Source: Romanomermis culicivorax
Lineage: Eukaryota > Nematoda > Enoplea > Mermithida > Mermithidae
Reading direction: 5' to 3'
DNA length: 64,000 nt
Assembly (NCBI GenBank): GCA_963922205.1
Contig: CAWUHX010000208.1
Coordinates: 248,001 to 312,000, forward strand
Shown: in pieces, positions 33,641 through 46,471 of the stretch
Position numbering within the stretch: position 1 is the first letter of the stretch
Layout of the letters: the number at the start of each line of letters is the position of its first letter
The notes under the pieces: generated by a model
Told to the model about the DNA's origin: nothing
What the model saw: only the letters and a program-made list of their open reading frames with translations
Database searches by the model: none
Translations under genes and position numbers: made by a program

Positions 33641-34828
33641 GGTGATGAAATGTTCAGTTTGTTGGAGACATTTTCAAATTTTCTAGATGAAGTGCACTTT
33701 TGATATTTTTCAAAGCTCATGTATAATTTTTACAATGGCAGTATATTTTGTCCAGGAAATAATGCAAGAAAATTTTAATGTTAACAAAATTTTTTATATT
33801 TTCCCACAATTTTCAAATAATTTTCCACTAAATTTTTTAATTTATTCTAATTAGGATATTTTTTTATTTTTAATTTTTTTATTTGTCTTATGTTTTATGT
33901 ATTTTTACATATATAAAGTTTTTTATTTATTTTTTTATTATATAACAATATATTACTTTCATTTTATTTATTATTTATTCCCATTTTATCATTTATTCTC
34001 ATTTTTTGTTGTTTGATTTATTTATTCAAAAATGTAGACAAAAAACCTCAGCAGCCCAGCAACTACAATGAATCAAGCAGTTGGCATTGAATTAATTTGT
34101 CAAACATAGAAAAAATTTTACAATTCTTTTTCTGGAAGCTGATTCTTGATGATACTTCTCATTTGATGCAAAGCTACACAAATAGATCAAGAAACAAATA
34201 AACCCAACTGTCGCCCGCAGATCAAAAGTATCAATGTCACCTGATTTCCCACGCTGATATTTTGTTACTTTAACTGTTTATCTTTTTTATTATTATTTCT
34301 CATCATTTGTCATTTTACTATTATTTCGATTCATTTGTCATTTTTCACATTTCCATTTCTTTTTTGCTCCATCATTTATTTTACTTGATTTTGTTTCATT
34401 CCCTGCCAGCTACTGTATGCCCCATCAGCTGAAAGATTATGCTATGTGCTCACAGCTATTTTGGGTCACATTACATGCCCCTTGTGTCAACAAAGTGAGC
34501 TTCGCTCCTGCTGACACGAATGAGTAGCTTTAAAAATTTTAGCTAAAGACGTTCATATGTTTAGCATAGGCACTAAGTCGGTCCCAATTCTTCCCAAGTC
34601 GAAATTCTTCCCAAAATAGGCCAATAAAGGCACTTTTTTGCAAATTTATTTTAATTTTCTCAAGTGTGGAGGTGTTGGGTATATGGTTGGCCAAGTTGGG
34701 GAATCCCCGAGGCCCCTCAATTACAAGTATGCCAAGGCCTAGCCAAAGAGTAGTTCCAACTAGTTCTCAAACTACAATTATTTCTTCATCTACAAGGAAT
34801 GACCTTCACAACATATTGTTTAACTTCA
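33641..34828. other. AT-rich stretch, nothing recognised
   Basis: T-rich, with short homopolymers. Around 34690-34820 a segment resembles 3510-3590, so a dispersed repeat is present, but no gene is seen. Confidence 0.4.
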
Positions 34829-37818
34829 TTTATAGTTTAATATAATTTATAGTTCAATTTGATTAATTGTCTGATTTAATTTATAGTTTAATTTAATTTA
34901 TAGTTTAATTTAATTTATAGTTTAATTTAATTTATAGTTTAATTTAATTTATAGTTTAATTTAATTTAGAGTTTAATTTAATTTAGAGTTTAATTTAATT
35001 TATAGTTTAATTTAATTTATAGTTTAATTTAATTTATATTTTAATTCAATTTATTGTTCAATTCAATTTATAGTTCAATTTAATTTATAGTTTAATTTAA
35101 TTTAGATTTTAATTTAATTTATAGTTTAATTTAATTTAGATTTTAAATCAATTTATAGTTTAATTTAATTTATAGTTCAATTTAATTTATAGTTCAATTT
35201 AATTTATAGTTTAATTCAATTTATAGTTTAATTTAATTTATAGTTTAATTTAATTTAGATTTTAATTTAATTTATAGTTTAATTTAATTTATAGTTTAAT
35301 TTAATTTATAGTTCAATTTAATTTAGATTTTAATTTAATTTATAGTTTAATTTAAATTATAGTTTAATTTAAGTTATAATTTGATTTGATTTATAGTTTA
35401 ATTTAATTTATAGTTTAATTTAATTTATAGTTTAATTTAATTTATAGTTTAATTTAATTTATAGTTTAATTTAATTTATAGTTTAATTCAATTTATAGTT
35501 CAATTCAATTTATAGTTTAATTTAATTTATAGTTTAATTTAATTTATAGTTTAATTTAATTTATAGTTTAATTCAATTTATAGTTCAATTCAATTTATAG
35601 TTTAATTTAATTTATAGTTTAATTTAATTTATAGTTTAATTTAATTCATAGTTTAATTTAATTCATAGTTTAATTTAATTTATAGTTCAATTTAATTTAT
35701 AGTTGAATTTAATTTATAGTTTAATTTAATTTATAGTTTAATTTAATTTTGAGTTAAATTTAATTTATAGTTCAATTTAATTTATAGTTTAATTTAAGTT
35801 ATAATTTGATTTAATTTATAGTTTAATTTAATTTATAGTTTAATTTAATTCATAGTTTAATTTAATTTATAGTTCAATTTAATTTATAGTTGAATTTAAT
35901 TTATAGTTTAATTTAATTTATAGTTTAATTTAATTTATAGTTCAATTCAATTTATAGTTTAATTTAATTTATAGTTTAATGTAATTTTGAGTTTAATTTA
36001 ATTTATAGTTTAATTTAATTCTGAGTTTAATTTAATTTATAGTTTAATTTAATTTATAGTTTATATTAAGTTATAATTTGATTTAATTTATAGTTTAATT
36101 TAATTTATAGTTTAATTTAATTCATAGTTTAATTTAATTTATAGTTCAATTTAATTTATAGTTGAATTTATTTATAGTTTAATTTAATTTATAGTTTAAT
36201 TTAATTTATAGTTCAATTTAATTTATGGTTTAATTCAATTTATGGTTTAATTCAATTCATGGTTTGATTTAATTTATAGTATGAGTTATTTCATCATTTA
36301 ATTTAATTTATGGTTTAATTTAATTTATAGTTTAATTTAATTTATAGTTTAATTTGAGTTATAATTTGATTTAATTTATAGTTCAATTTAATTTATAGTT
36401 TAATTTAATTTATAGTTTCATTTAATTTATAGTTCAATTTAATTTATAGTTCAATTTAATTTATAGTTTAATTTAATTCTGAGTTTAATATAATTTATAG
36501 TTTAATTTAATTTATAGTTTAATTTAAGTTATAATTTGATTTAATTTATAGTTTAATTTAATTTATAGTTTAATTTAATTCATAGTTTAATTTAATTTAT
36601 AGTTCAATTTAATTAATAGTTGAATTTATTTATAGTTTAATTTAATTTATAGTTTAATTTAATTTATAGTTCAATTTAATTTATGGTTTAATTCAATTTA
36701 TGGTTTAATTCAATTCATGGTTTGATTTAATTTATAGTATAAGGTTATTCATCATTTAATTTAATTTATGGTTTAATTTAATTTATAGTTTAATTTAAGT
36801 TATAATTTGATTTAATTTATAGTTCAATTTAATTTATAAATTAATTTAATTTATAGTTTAATTTAATTTATAGTTCAATTTAATTTATAGTTCAATTTAA
36901 TTTATAGTTCAATTTAATTTATAGATTAATTTAATTTATAGTTTAATTTAATTTATAGTATAATTTAATTTATAGTTTAATTCAATTTATGGTTAAAATT
37001 CAATTTGTGGTTTAATTTAATTTAAAGTTTAATTTAATTTATAGTTTAATTTAATTTATAGTCTCAGTTAATTAATAGTTTGATTTGATGAATATTGTAA
37101 TTTAATTCGAAGTTCAATTTCATTCAAAGTTTAACTCTATTCAAGGTTAAATTTAATTCATAATTTGATCTAATTCATATTTCAATTTAATTCATAATTC
37201 TCTTTAATTTGTAGTTTAAATTAATTGTAATTGAATCTTATTATAGTTTAATTCAATTTACACTTCAATTTGATTAATTGTTCATTTTAATTAATAGTTC
37301 AACTTAATTCATAGTATTCTCATTCTTAGTCCCATTTTTTTATTATTAAATTAATTTATAGTCTGATTTAATTTCTAGTAATCAAATTTGTAGTTCTATT
37401 TATTATATAGTTTAATTTAATTTATTCTTTGATTTATATAATAATCCAATCCAATTAATAATCTAATTCAATTAATAGTTTAGTCTAACCAAAAGTTGAG
37501 TTTAATTAATAGTTTTTTGAATTAATTGTCACATTTCAGTGATAGTTTAATGTAATTTTTACTTCAATTCAATTCATAGTTCAATTTAATTCATAGTTCA
37601 TTTTAATTCATAGTTCAATTTGATTCATAGTTCCATTTAATTCATTATTTCATTTAATTTATAGTTCAATTTCATTTATAGTTTGATTTAATTTATAGTT
37701 TAATTTAATTTATGGTTCAATTTAATTTATAGTTTAATTTAATTTTTAGTTTAGTTTAATTTATAGTATAAATTAATTAATAGTTTAATTTAATTTATAG
37801 TTTAATTTAATTTATAGT
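34829..37818. repeat. AT-rich minisatellite, 17-bp unit, about 3 kb
   Basis: Units close to TTTAATTTAATTTATAG repeat with many single-base variants, and higher-order blocks recur (for example around 36.06-36.30 and 36.50-36.75 kb). The part between about 37.08 and 37.68 kb is more degenerate. There are no genes in it. Confidence 0.9.
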
Positions 37819-37915
37819 CTCTTGTTTCCTGTGAGTTTAACATGGAATGCCAATGGAATAACCAGACACATTCAGGAAAGAAATGTTGCAAATGGTCATT
37901 AGAGACAAATCGCTG

Positions 37916-38393
37916 TGTTGAGGTGGTCTCAGGTGCACGTGTTCAGCTTCCAGCGTCGGTGCGCAGGCGGTTGGACGCGGCGAAAAGTGGCCGAAAAGAA
38001 GTGATAATTTGCATAGATGTATGCTGCCACTGTTTCGCGGTTTTTCTGTTTGTTGGTCAGTGTTAGATTTATTTGTTTTTATGGAGTGACGCCGCCATCG
38101 CCTTTCTACAATATTTTTGTTTATTATTGTTATTTTGGCGTCGCCACTAGCTACCCAATACAACTTGAACCCGTAAGTGTATTGTTCTGTGAGCGTAGAG
38201 GTTGGAGTTTTTAAGGATAGGAGTGGAGACTTGGGTAGGAACTCCTGAGGTACGTGCCAAGGTGTTCTGCCTGAGGTTTAGTGAAAGTTCTGGCGAGTAT
38301 CTGGTGAAACGTCTGGGAGAGTTTTGTGTTTATTGTTGTTGTTAGCCTGTGGTCAGAACTGTTGCTTTATTGTGACCCCACAGCGGCCTAACA
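37916..38393 (+). repeat. 5' LTR of the 14-kb element
   Basis: 478 bp, apparently identical to 51495-51972. The downstream AGTGGTGGACTC may include the primer-binding site (TGG at 38396); I could not assign the tRNA. Confidence 0.92.
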
Positions 38394-38501
38394 AGTGGTG
38401 GACTCTTAACGCCTCTCACGACGGATAACCGGAGAACCACCAGAAAAATAACTAAACCTCCTGGGTTTTATTTACAGGCACATACCGGAAAAATTAAGAA
38501 G

Positions 38502-41500
38502 ATGAGTATTCCGGTAGGAAAATCGTTGAGGACTCCTCCTAGGTCACATGAACCTAATGTTTCGAATCTGGACTCTGCTGAAGAACACGCAGCGGTAGAA
38601 AAGGTTCAAGCACAGGCGCCTGAGACTGAAGGAAGGAGAGAGAGTGGAATTGCCGAAATGGCAAGAGCTGAAGAGGAGTTGAGGAAGAGTAGTTTTGAGA
38701 TGGCTAGGTTAGCTGGGATTGAAACTACTGTAAGTGGTAGTGTCAGAGGTCAGCAGACCTTTGAGAAGGAGAGACCGACGTCGCCCTCGAAGTTGGTCCA
38801 TCCGATGGCCGAAACGCTGGAGGAGATTAGACGGAAATCGAAACCGGCATGGAGGTCGAACATGATGGACATGAATTACGACGAGTATTACGAGGACGCG
38901 CCGGCCGATTTATACGATGACAAATATTCGAGGCGATACGACCCCGAAATGGCGAATTTTATTGGGCGAGAGGAGCAGAGGGATCGAGTCCATCCCAAGG
39001 ACGTACGAATTAACGCGCTGGAGAAGAAGGTCGAATTATTGATCAAGGTAATCGAAAGCGCGCAGATCAAGGAAAAGGAAACGGAGGATGATCAACGGAG
39101 GAAGATAGGTGAGTCTTCTTACCTTGAGAATAGAGTTGAGAGAGTTAGTGAACCTAAGAGAGAGGTTCATTCAGAAGTTTATGTCAGGTCTCAAGAGGAT
39201 AGAGACAAATATTCGGCTAGAGATAGAGGTTGGACTGAGGAGCCGCAGAGTTCGAGGAATGCTGAACAAGCACAATCGAATGCCTACGGTTACTCAGAGA
39301 ATAGGAGGTCTAGGGAAAGGAAGGTGACTATTTGCGACGAATCGTCCCAGGGAGAGGATAGGTTTTCTCGTCCTACTCCTTGGAGAGATACCGCAAATAG
39401 AGCTGACCTTAGCCCTGAGAGGAGGAGAAAGAAGAGGTCGAAGAGTAGAAAGAGATCTCATAGGTCAAGAGCTAGGAGTAGACATTACTCAGATAGTGAT
39501 AATACTAGTTCATCTACGTCGAACTCTAGCTCAAGTGTGGAAGTTGATGTGAGAGATGTGGTAAAGGCCTTGAAACATAGACCTTTACATGATAGTATAA
39601 AGCCGACGGAGGCTTTGAAATTTTTTACTGATCTGGAAAGTGAATTTCTGGAGAATACAGCTGATAAAGTGAAGAAGGAGTGTTTGAGAAGGTTGTCTCA
39701 GAACACGGCAAGGAGGATAGCGAGAACATCCTCAAGTTATACAGAAGCGTGGAGAAATATTTTAAAGTATCTTGCGCCGACTTATGATTTGACGATGCTC
39801 AAGAGAGAGTTGTTTAATATGAAACAGGAAGAAGGCGAGTCAGCCTTAGAGTTTTTGAAGAGATTGAGTAATCATGTGGATCTGGTCTATGCAGATCAGA
39901 CTGATCAGGTAAGGCAGGAGAATATTATTAATGCCTTTATTTATAAGAGTAGTCCGTTGTATCAGACGGAGTTGCAGGACGTATTGCCATCGATGAAAAC
40001 TTGGCAAGACCTTGCATACGCCGTAACTCAGATTGATAAAAAGTATAGGAATGTGTTTACTGCTTTTGGAGCCAAGGATAAACCGATAGTAGTGAATCAA
40101 GTTGTAGCTACGGAGGAGATATGCCCGGAAATTGCTTTTGTAGGGAATGCTCCGTATGGAAGTACTAAAAAGTATAACCAAACGAAGTCAAGACCACAAA
40201 ATCAGTTGCAAAAGGCAGTGGAAGAGGAGAGAAGTGAGGAGAATGCTGAAGAGATGCAACATGGTCTGTCGCCTCGTGATGTCAAAAAGTCTAACGAGGA
40301 GCAGGCCAAGGAGTCTTTTCTAGCTATTCTCTCAAAGGAGTGGCTACAATTAGTTCAGAAAGTAGATAAATTACAAGTTACTCAGAGTGAAGCTTTAAAA
40401 GAGTTGACTACTGTGAAAGCTGTGTCTGCTGAAAAGCAGAAGCAGTTGAAGCAGCAGAGACCCTATTGCATATATCATAAGAATAATACTCATGCTACGG
40501 AAGAGTGTAAAACGTTAGCTTACCGGCGTCAGCAACAGCAATGCGGTGGATTTAACCGTGGCATGCCTAATCAGTATTATGGTGGTGATAGGAATGCTTC
40601 ATATAGAGGAAATTTTAGAGGTAGAGGTGGACCTCAGTTTGGATTTAGAGGAAGAGGAAGAGGTGCCTATTATGTAGGATTCCCCGAAGAAGATCAAATG
40701 TACGGGTATGACCCAGAATTTGAGAGATACAGGGAATTCTGCAGACTTAGGGAACAAGGCATCCAGTTGCAGAGACAGCCTCAGTTGATGTTACCGGCAC
40801 CAACTAGTCAACCTGCTATTCAGGGTAGTACCGTCCAGGATCAGTCTGGATCATTTGTTTCGAACCAGTCGCAACCTAGTTCGCATAACGTAATGGTGAC
40901 AAGCCGTACGGATGTGGATGATGAAAGTGATCAGAGTAGAAACAAATCCTCTAGTTTGGTTCTCGGAAGTATTATTCACCTGGATAAGGTGACACCTCTA
41001 GAAAAAGTAAAAGAAAGAGATTTGGCTCATGTAAAGTATGGAAGAAAAGCAACGGACGTAGAGAGAAGGTTGTTGGAAAATTATCCGAAAACGGTTCCTT
41101 TCTACATAAATGTAGTTATTAAAGAAACGGCTACCAGAGCTTTAATTGATACAGGAGCTCAGTGTACGGTCATGTCTTCTAAGCTCCTGAAAAGGGCATT
41201 AGACGTTGACTATACAGTGTACCCTCGTATCCTTAAAGTGACTGTAGCTGACGGAAAAGTTGTGCATGCCTATGGGTATGTACCAGTTTGTATGAAGACT
41301 GAATTCGGAAGTTTTCCAGTCAATGCTATAGTGTTGCCAGATGCAGGTGAGGACCTGATCTTGGGCACAGGTTTTTTAGCACACCCAGATTTAGGTGTGG
41401 TGATTGATTTTAAAAGGAATGCCATGACTATACAAGGCATTGAGAGAAAGATTGACGTAGTTCAAGTTCCTTCTGTAACTACTGTGCAAATGGTAATGGA

Positions 41501-44500
41501 AGAAGTGACTAAAGTCAGTGTGGCGTCGACTGATTGCATAAATCAAATTGTTTATCCAAAAGTTTGTCTCCTAAAGACAACTGTTGCAATTGTTGCATGT
41601 AGTAAAACCTACATTCCATATGGAACAGATGTTTTAATGAAGGCAAAACTTTGGGATCAACATGGAGATGCCACGTTGAACGGAATTATTGTCGAATCAA
41701 AGGATTCTGAAAGTAAGTTCAGAATGGAGAAAGCGGTTGTAGACGGATCACAAGAGGAGTTTGTAGTACTAATCTCCAATACCACAGGTTCTGGATGTCG
41801 GTTTGAGAGAGATCAAATCATTGGCTATACAGAATCTATGCTTATTGAAGATGATGATACGTACAAGAAAGTGAAGGAAATGAAAAAGATAAAGGAGGAA
41901 AAAGAATATCAGACCTGCATGGTAAAGGAAGGAATGCCTGCATTATCAAAAGCTGATTCTGTGGAGTTCTATACTTCACTATGCAAGATGATATTGAAGA
42001 CAAAAATTTCGGAAGAGAAGAAAACGGAAGCTATAGAGTCTTTGTTGAAGTACAGAGATGTCTTTAGCTTGCCTGGTGATCCGGCTACTACAACCCCAGC
42101 TCTGACCTGCAAGATAGATACAGGAGATGCAAGACCTGTAGCAAAGAGATATTACAGAGCTTCAATTAATAGTCGGCCAGGAGTAAGGCGACATATAAAG
42201 GAAATGTTGGATCAGGGAGTGATCGAGCCCTCGAAGTCACTGTGGGCTGCACCCTTGTTCCTAGTTGGAAAGAAAGATGGAACTACGAGACCAGTAGTTG
42301 ATTTTAGAGGTATAAACGAAGTGACCAAGGATGATAAATATCCCATCCCGAGAATGGATGACTATTTAGATTGCCTTGGAAGAGCGAAGTTCTATACGAC
42401 TCTAGATTTGAAGTCGGGATATTGGCAGGTCCCGATGGAGGAGGAGAGCAAGTAGAAAACGGCTTTTATATGCCAAGAGGGCTTGTTTCAGTTTAAAGTG
42501 ATGCCGTTTGGGTTGAAGAATGCACCTGCTGAATTCCAAAGGATGATGGAGAGAATCCTTGGGGATTTGGTATGGAAAATTTGCCTAGTGTACATAGATG
42601 ATATCATCATCTTCTCGAATACGTTCGAGGAACACTTAGAGAATTTGAAGATGGTGCTAGAAGCGTTGAGGAAGGCGAAGTTGACTCTTAAGCCAGAGAA
42701 ATGTGAATTTCTTCCCGAGAAGGTGCACTTTTTAGGACACATCTTGGACGCGAACGGAATTTCTCCGGATCCTAAGAAGGTCAAGGCGATAACGGAATTT
42801 CCATTCCCGGATTCTGTTAAGAAAATGCAAAGATTTCTAGGTATGCTACAATGGTGTAAGAAATTTATACCGGACCTAGCAGCACTAGCTGAACCCTTGT
42901 ACAAATTAACAGGCAAGAAGGGAACATGGAATGTGACGGAGTTACATTACACAACTTTTGAGAAGCTCAAAGTAGCATTGACCTCAGTACCTTTCTTAAG
43001 ACATCCAATTTTAGATGGATCTGCGCGATTCATTCTTCAAACGGATGCCAGTGGAATTGCATTGGGAGCAGTGTTATGTCAAGAGACTGACTCGGAACGT
43101 TGGGTGATAGCCTACAATAGTCGGATATTGCGGGCGGAAGAAAGGAAGTGGTGCGCCACCGAAAGGGAATGCTTAGCTGTGGTTTACAGCCTTAAAATTT
43201 ATAAACATTATCTTTTGGGCCAAAAGGTCAGGATTCAAACTGACCACAAACCATCATTATCAATGAGGGTCAACACACAAACTAATGACAAACTCAAGAG
43301 GTGGTATGCATTCATTTGCCAGTTTAATCACAAGTTGGAGTACGTGCCTGGCAGGCAAAATGCCATGGCAGATTTCCTCTCCAGGAAGGAGGAACCAGAT
43401 GAACAGAAAGAGAAGTTGCCACCAAAATGGGAGCTTATCTTTCAGAAAGAAGATGTGAAATCTCTTACTGAAGACGAAGTCCTTAACCAAAACCACAAAG
43501 TTTTAGTGAAACAACTTCGGGAACTCAGAGGAGATGAAGTGGATGAGGCTGTAGGAGTCTTCACTCCCCTGAAGATGGCCACAGCTTCAGTGGCTTCAAA
43601 CTATGGTGTTGGTGATGAAACTCAACTTAATATTTCTCCAGAATTTGATAATTATCGAACGCCTGAGAAATATGAAATTGAGGCGGTAGTCACAAGACAA
43701 ATGGCAAAAAACTTGCAGCAGGAGGAAAAAGGACATCCTCCTGGGCAAGCGAAACCTGTAGAAGAAGTGAAGAGAATTTTTGAACCGAAGGAGAAGGAGT
43801 TTGAAGAAGCCCCTCAGATTGAAGATGGTAGACCGAAAGGGCTTATCTCAAACGCCTTGATGTCACAGTTGCAAGGAAAGGACAAAGATCTAAAAGTGAT
43901 CTTTGAGAAACTAGGTGCTAGTAGTAGCACTAAGTCTCAAAGTAACTTTTATATCGATCAAGGGATACTATATAGAGAGACTTTTGGCGAGGCAGAGGAT
44001 CAAATTGTTGTCCCCTCTGTTCTCAAAAAAGTTGTCCTGCATCAGTATCATGGAGCAGTGATGATGACGCATCAAGGGTTTAAGAGAACCCTTGCTATTA
44101 TTAAAAAGCGGTTCTGGTGGCCGAGCATCGAGAAGGATGTTCGGAGCTGGATCAGCTTTTGTCCAATATGTCAAATTGCGACTCCAGGAAAGGCTACAAT
44201 TCCGCCATTGAATCCAATCATTCCTAGAGGACCATTTGACATAGTCTCTGTTGATATTGTGGGAATTTCTCCCATGAGTGAGAAAAGACCGTATGTGATA
44301 GTATTTCAAGATTACTTTAAAGAATGGGTAGAAGCAGAAATGATCCTGGATCAATCTGCTGTAACCATTGTGGACAGTTTTCTTCGAAATATTGTGTTTA
44401 GGCATGGAACCCCGGTGAAATTGTTGAGTGATAACGGTTCATGCTTTACAGCTGATTTGATGACATCAGTGTGTAAATTGTTGGAGTGTCAGAAGATTTT

Positions 44501-45155
44501 CACAACTGCCTACCATCCACAAGGAAATGGAATGGTTGAAAGGTTTAACCAAACCTTGATCAAGCAGTTGCGAAAGGTTGCTATAGAGGATTCAGATAAG
44601 TGGGACAGATATTTGCAATCTGTCGTTTTTGCATATAATGCCACACCTCATACCTCAACGAGATGTTCTCCATTTGCCTTATTGAGAGGTCATGAGGCTA
44701 ATTTTGGCATTAGTATTGGTGTTGCTAGAAACATAGTTCTGCCGATGAACTATGAGGCTCATAAGCATATACTAACCGAAAGTTTAGTAGAAACTTATGA
44801 AGTCATTTCAGAGAATATCAGGAAGGCTGCGGAGAGCAGTAAAAAGTTTTTTGACCGTAAAGCAAAAGCTCATGATTATTCTGTCAATGATTGGGTTTTG
44901 CTGAAAGTCGATAAACAGAAAAAACTGGGTCTTCTGTGGCAAGGACCGTATGTTGTTACTGATAATAGGAGATTATCAGAGAATGTGCTTGAAATCGCTC
45001 ACTGGAGAGAGCCGCTGAAAAAGCAGGTGGTATCCGTGAGCAGGTTAAAGCACTTTCGCTACGAGACCGGCAGATGGCTGCAGTCTAACGACGTGTCATC
45101 TAAGGACACGCAGTTTACTGTAGATTCGAAAATCAGTAATTATAAACTGCCGTAG
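38502..45155 (+). CDS. gag-pol region of the 14-kb LTR element
   Basis: Gag occupies roughly 38502-41050. It is a charged N-terminal part, a capsid-like helical region, a zinc-binding motif [14 protein letters not shown] (C-x2-H-x4-H-x4-C) and an RGG-rich stretch. The aspartic protease follows near 41100-41420 with ALIDTGA and a later ILGTGFL. The reverse transcriptase spans about 42100-42800 and includes the YIDD catalytic motif. RNase H lies near 43000-43400 (QTDASG). Integrase lies near 43980-44600, with an HHCC zinc finger, three catalytic acids in VDIVG, SDNGS and an E in MVERFN, and a GPY-type module (LLWQGPYVV) near 44940. There is no chromodomain. Gag and pol share one frame. About one break is present; otherwise the region reads as recently functional. 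Confidence 0.9.
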
Positions 45156-46435
45156 CGCGTAGCGCTGTTTTTCGCGTGTGTGTGTGCGTATGAATACCCC
45201 CCCCCCATATTTTTTCGTCCCGAATTGTGTATTTAAGTACAAATTGTAATTAATTGTATTTATTTATGTATTTATCGCGTATTTATCGTGTATTTTTAAA
45301 TTTTTCTCGCGTAAATCTAAAAATTTCTCAAAATTTTTGGTAAAAAACCACTCTTCGCAAAAACCTAAAATTTTAAAACCTTTTTCGCGGCCCAAAATTT
45401 TAAATTTCCCCGAGTCGGAGTAATTTTATTGGAGGAAATAGTTAGTTGTTGCCCCCCAATTCTGTGAATATCGGAAGAATTGGGAAAACCGCTGAGTTTT
45501 AGAGTGAAAATAGACAAAAAGTAGCGAAAGCGGAAAATTTGTCGATTTTTCAGCTCATATTAAAAATTTTAAAAATTTGCAAAAATTGATAGCACCGAAT
45601 TCCAAGAATTCGAAAAAGAAGCGGAAGGAATGTCCAGGCCCCCCAATGGACCCCGGACGAAGCAGTATCTGGTCATGGACCCCCAGGTGACCTACGGTCA
45701 GCCGCAGGTGCGGCAAAACAATCGGTATTTTTTAGTCGACGGTAAGCGACCTAAGTTTTTAAACTTAGTTAATTTAAAAATTAATTGGGCAAAGCAGGAT
45801 GTCATAGCCCACGGGTGTCTAGACGAAGGCCTAGACAATTGTAAGAGTTTAGTGGGAACATATTTGTTCTGTCAACTTGAAAAAGTGTGGCAAAGCTGCC
45901 CGTAGCGCAAAATTTGGACTTTTTGCGAAACTACATTATTCCTCTACACACATAGCGAGTTGAATAAATTCGTCTATGTGATGGGGAAGAAGTGGAGTGT
46001 AGCAACTAGTCGACTAGGGGTAGATAATTTCAAAAATTTTTAAATTCCATCTTAATCTAATTTTCTACGAATTTCCTCATTTTGGGTAAATTGTAAAAAT
46101 ATTTTTAAATTTCTTCTTGGAAATTCTTAATTTATTAGTTGGATAGGCCGTTTTGGGCGTTGGATTGAGACGGCATGCAGTCGATTGATGGAAGACGCAG
46201 GTGGTCTGTGCGTGTACTCCCATATAAGGTAGAAGTCGGGGCCGCACTTGTGTTTAACTATCTGCCAACACTAACCCAATATATGTGTGGTACCTTATTT
46301 TCCCCTGCTTGCAATTTTCTTTTTCCTTTTCCTATTTGTGCTTACTGTCTGTGGTGAAGGTAGAAATTAACCGATGTGTGTCCGCTTCGAGAAATTTCCA
46401 TTAAAAAGTTGTAAACATTTCGCCTGAATTTTTTA
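45156..46435 (+). other. Spacer between pol and the 3' ORF, with a small open frame
   Basis: This AT-rich stretch has one small frame at 45630-45905 (91 codons, MSRPPNGPRTKQYLVMDPQ start), which matches no family I know. A GGTAAGCG at about 45740 and a T-run ending TTTTTTAG at 46436 resemble a splice donor and acceptor. The 3' ORF may therefore be read from a spliced RNA, as with accessory genes of some LTR elements. Confidence 0.5.
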
Positions 46436-46471
46436 GACTACAATGTCAAGCGCATTGTCAGAGTCGGGGAA

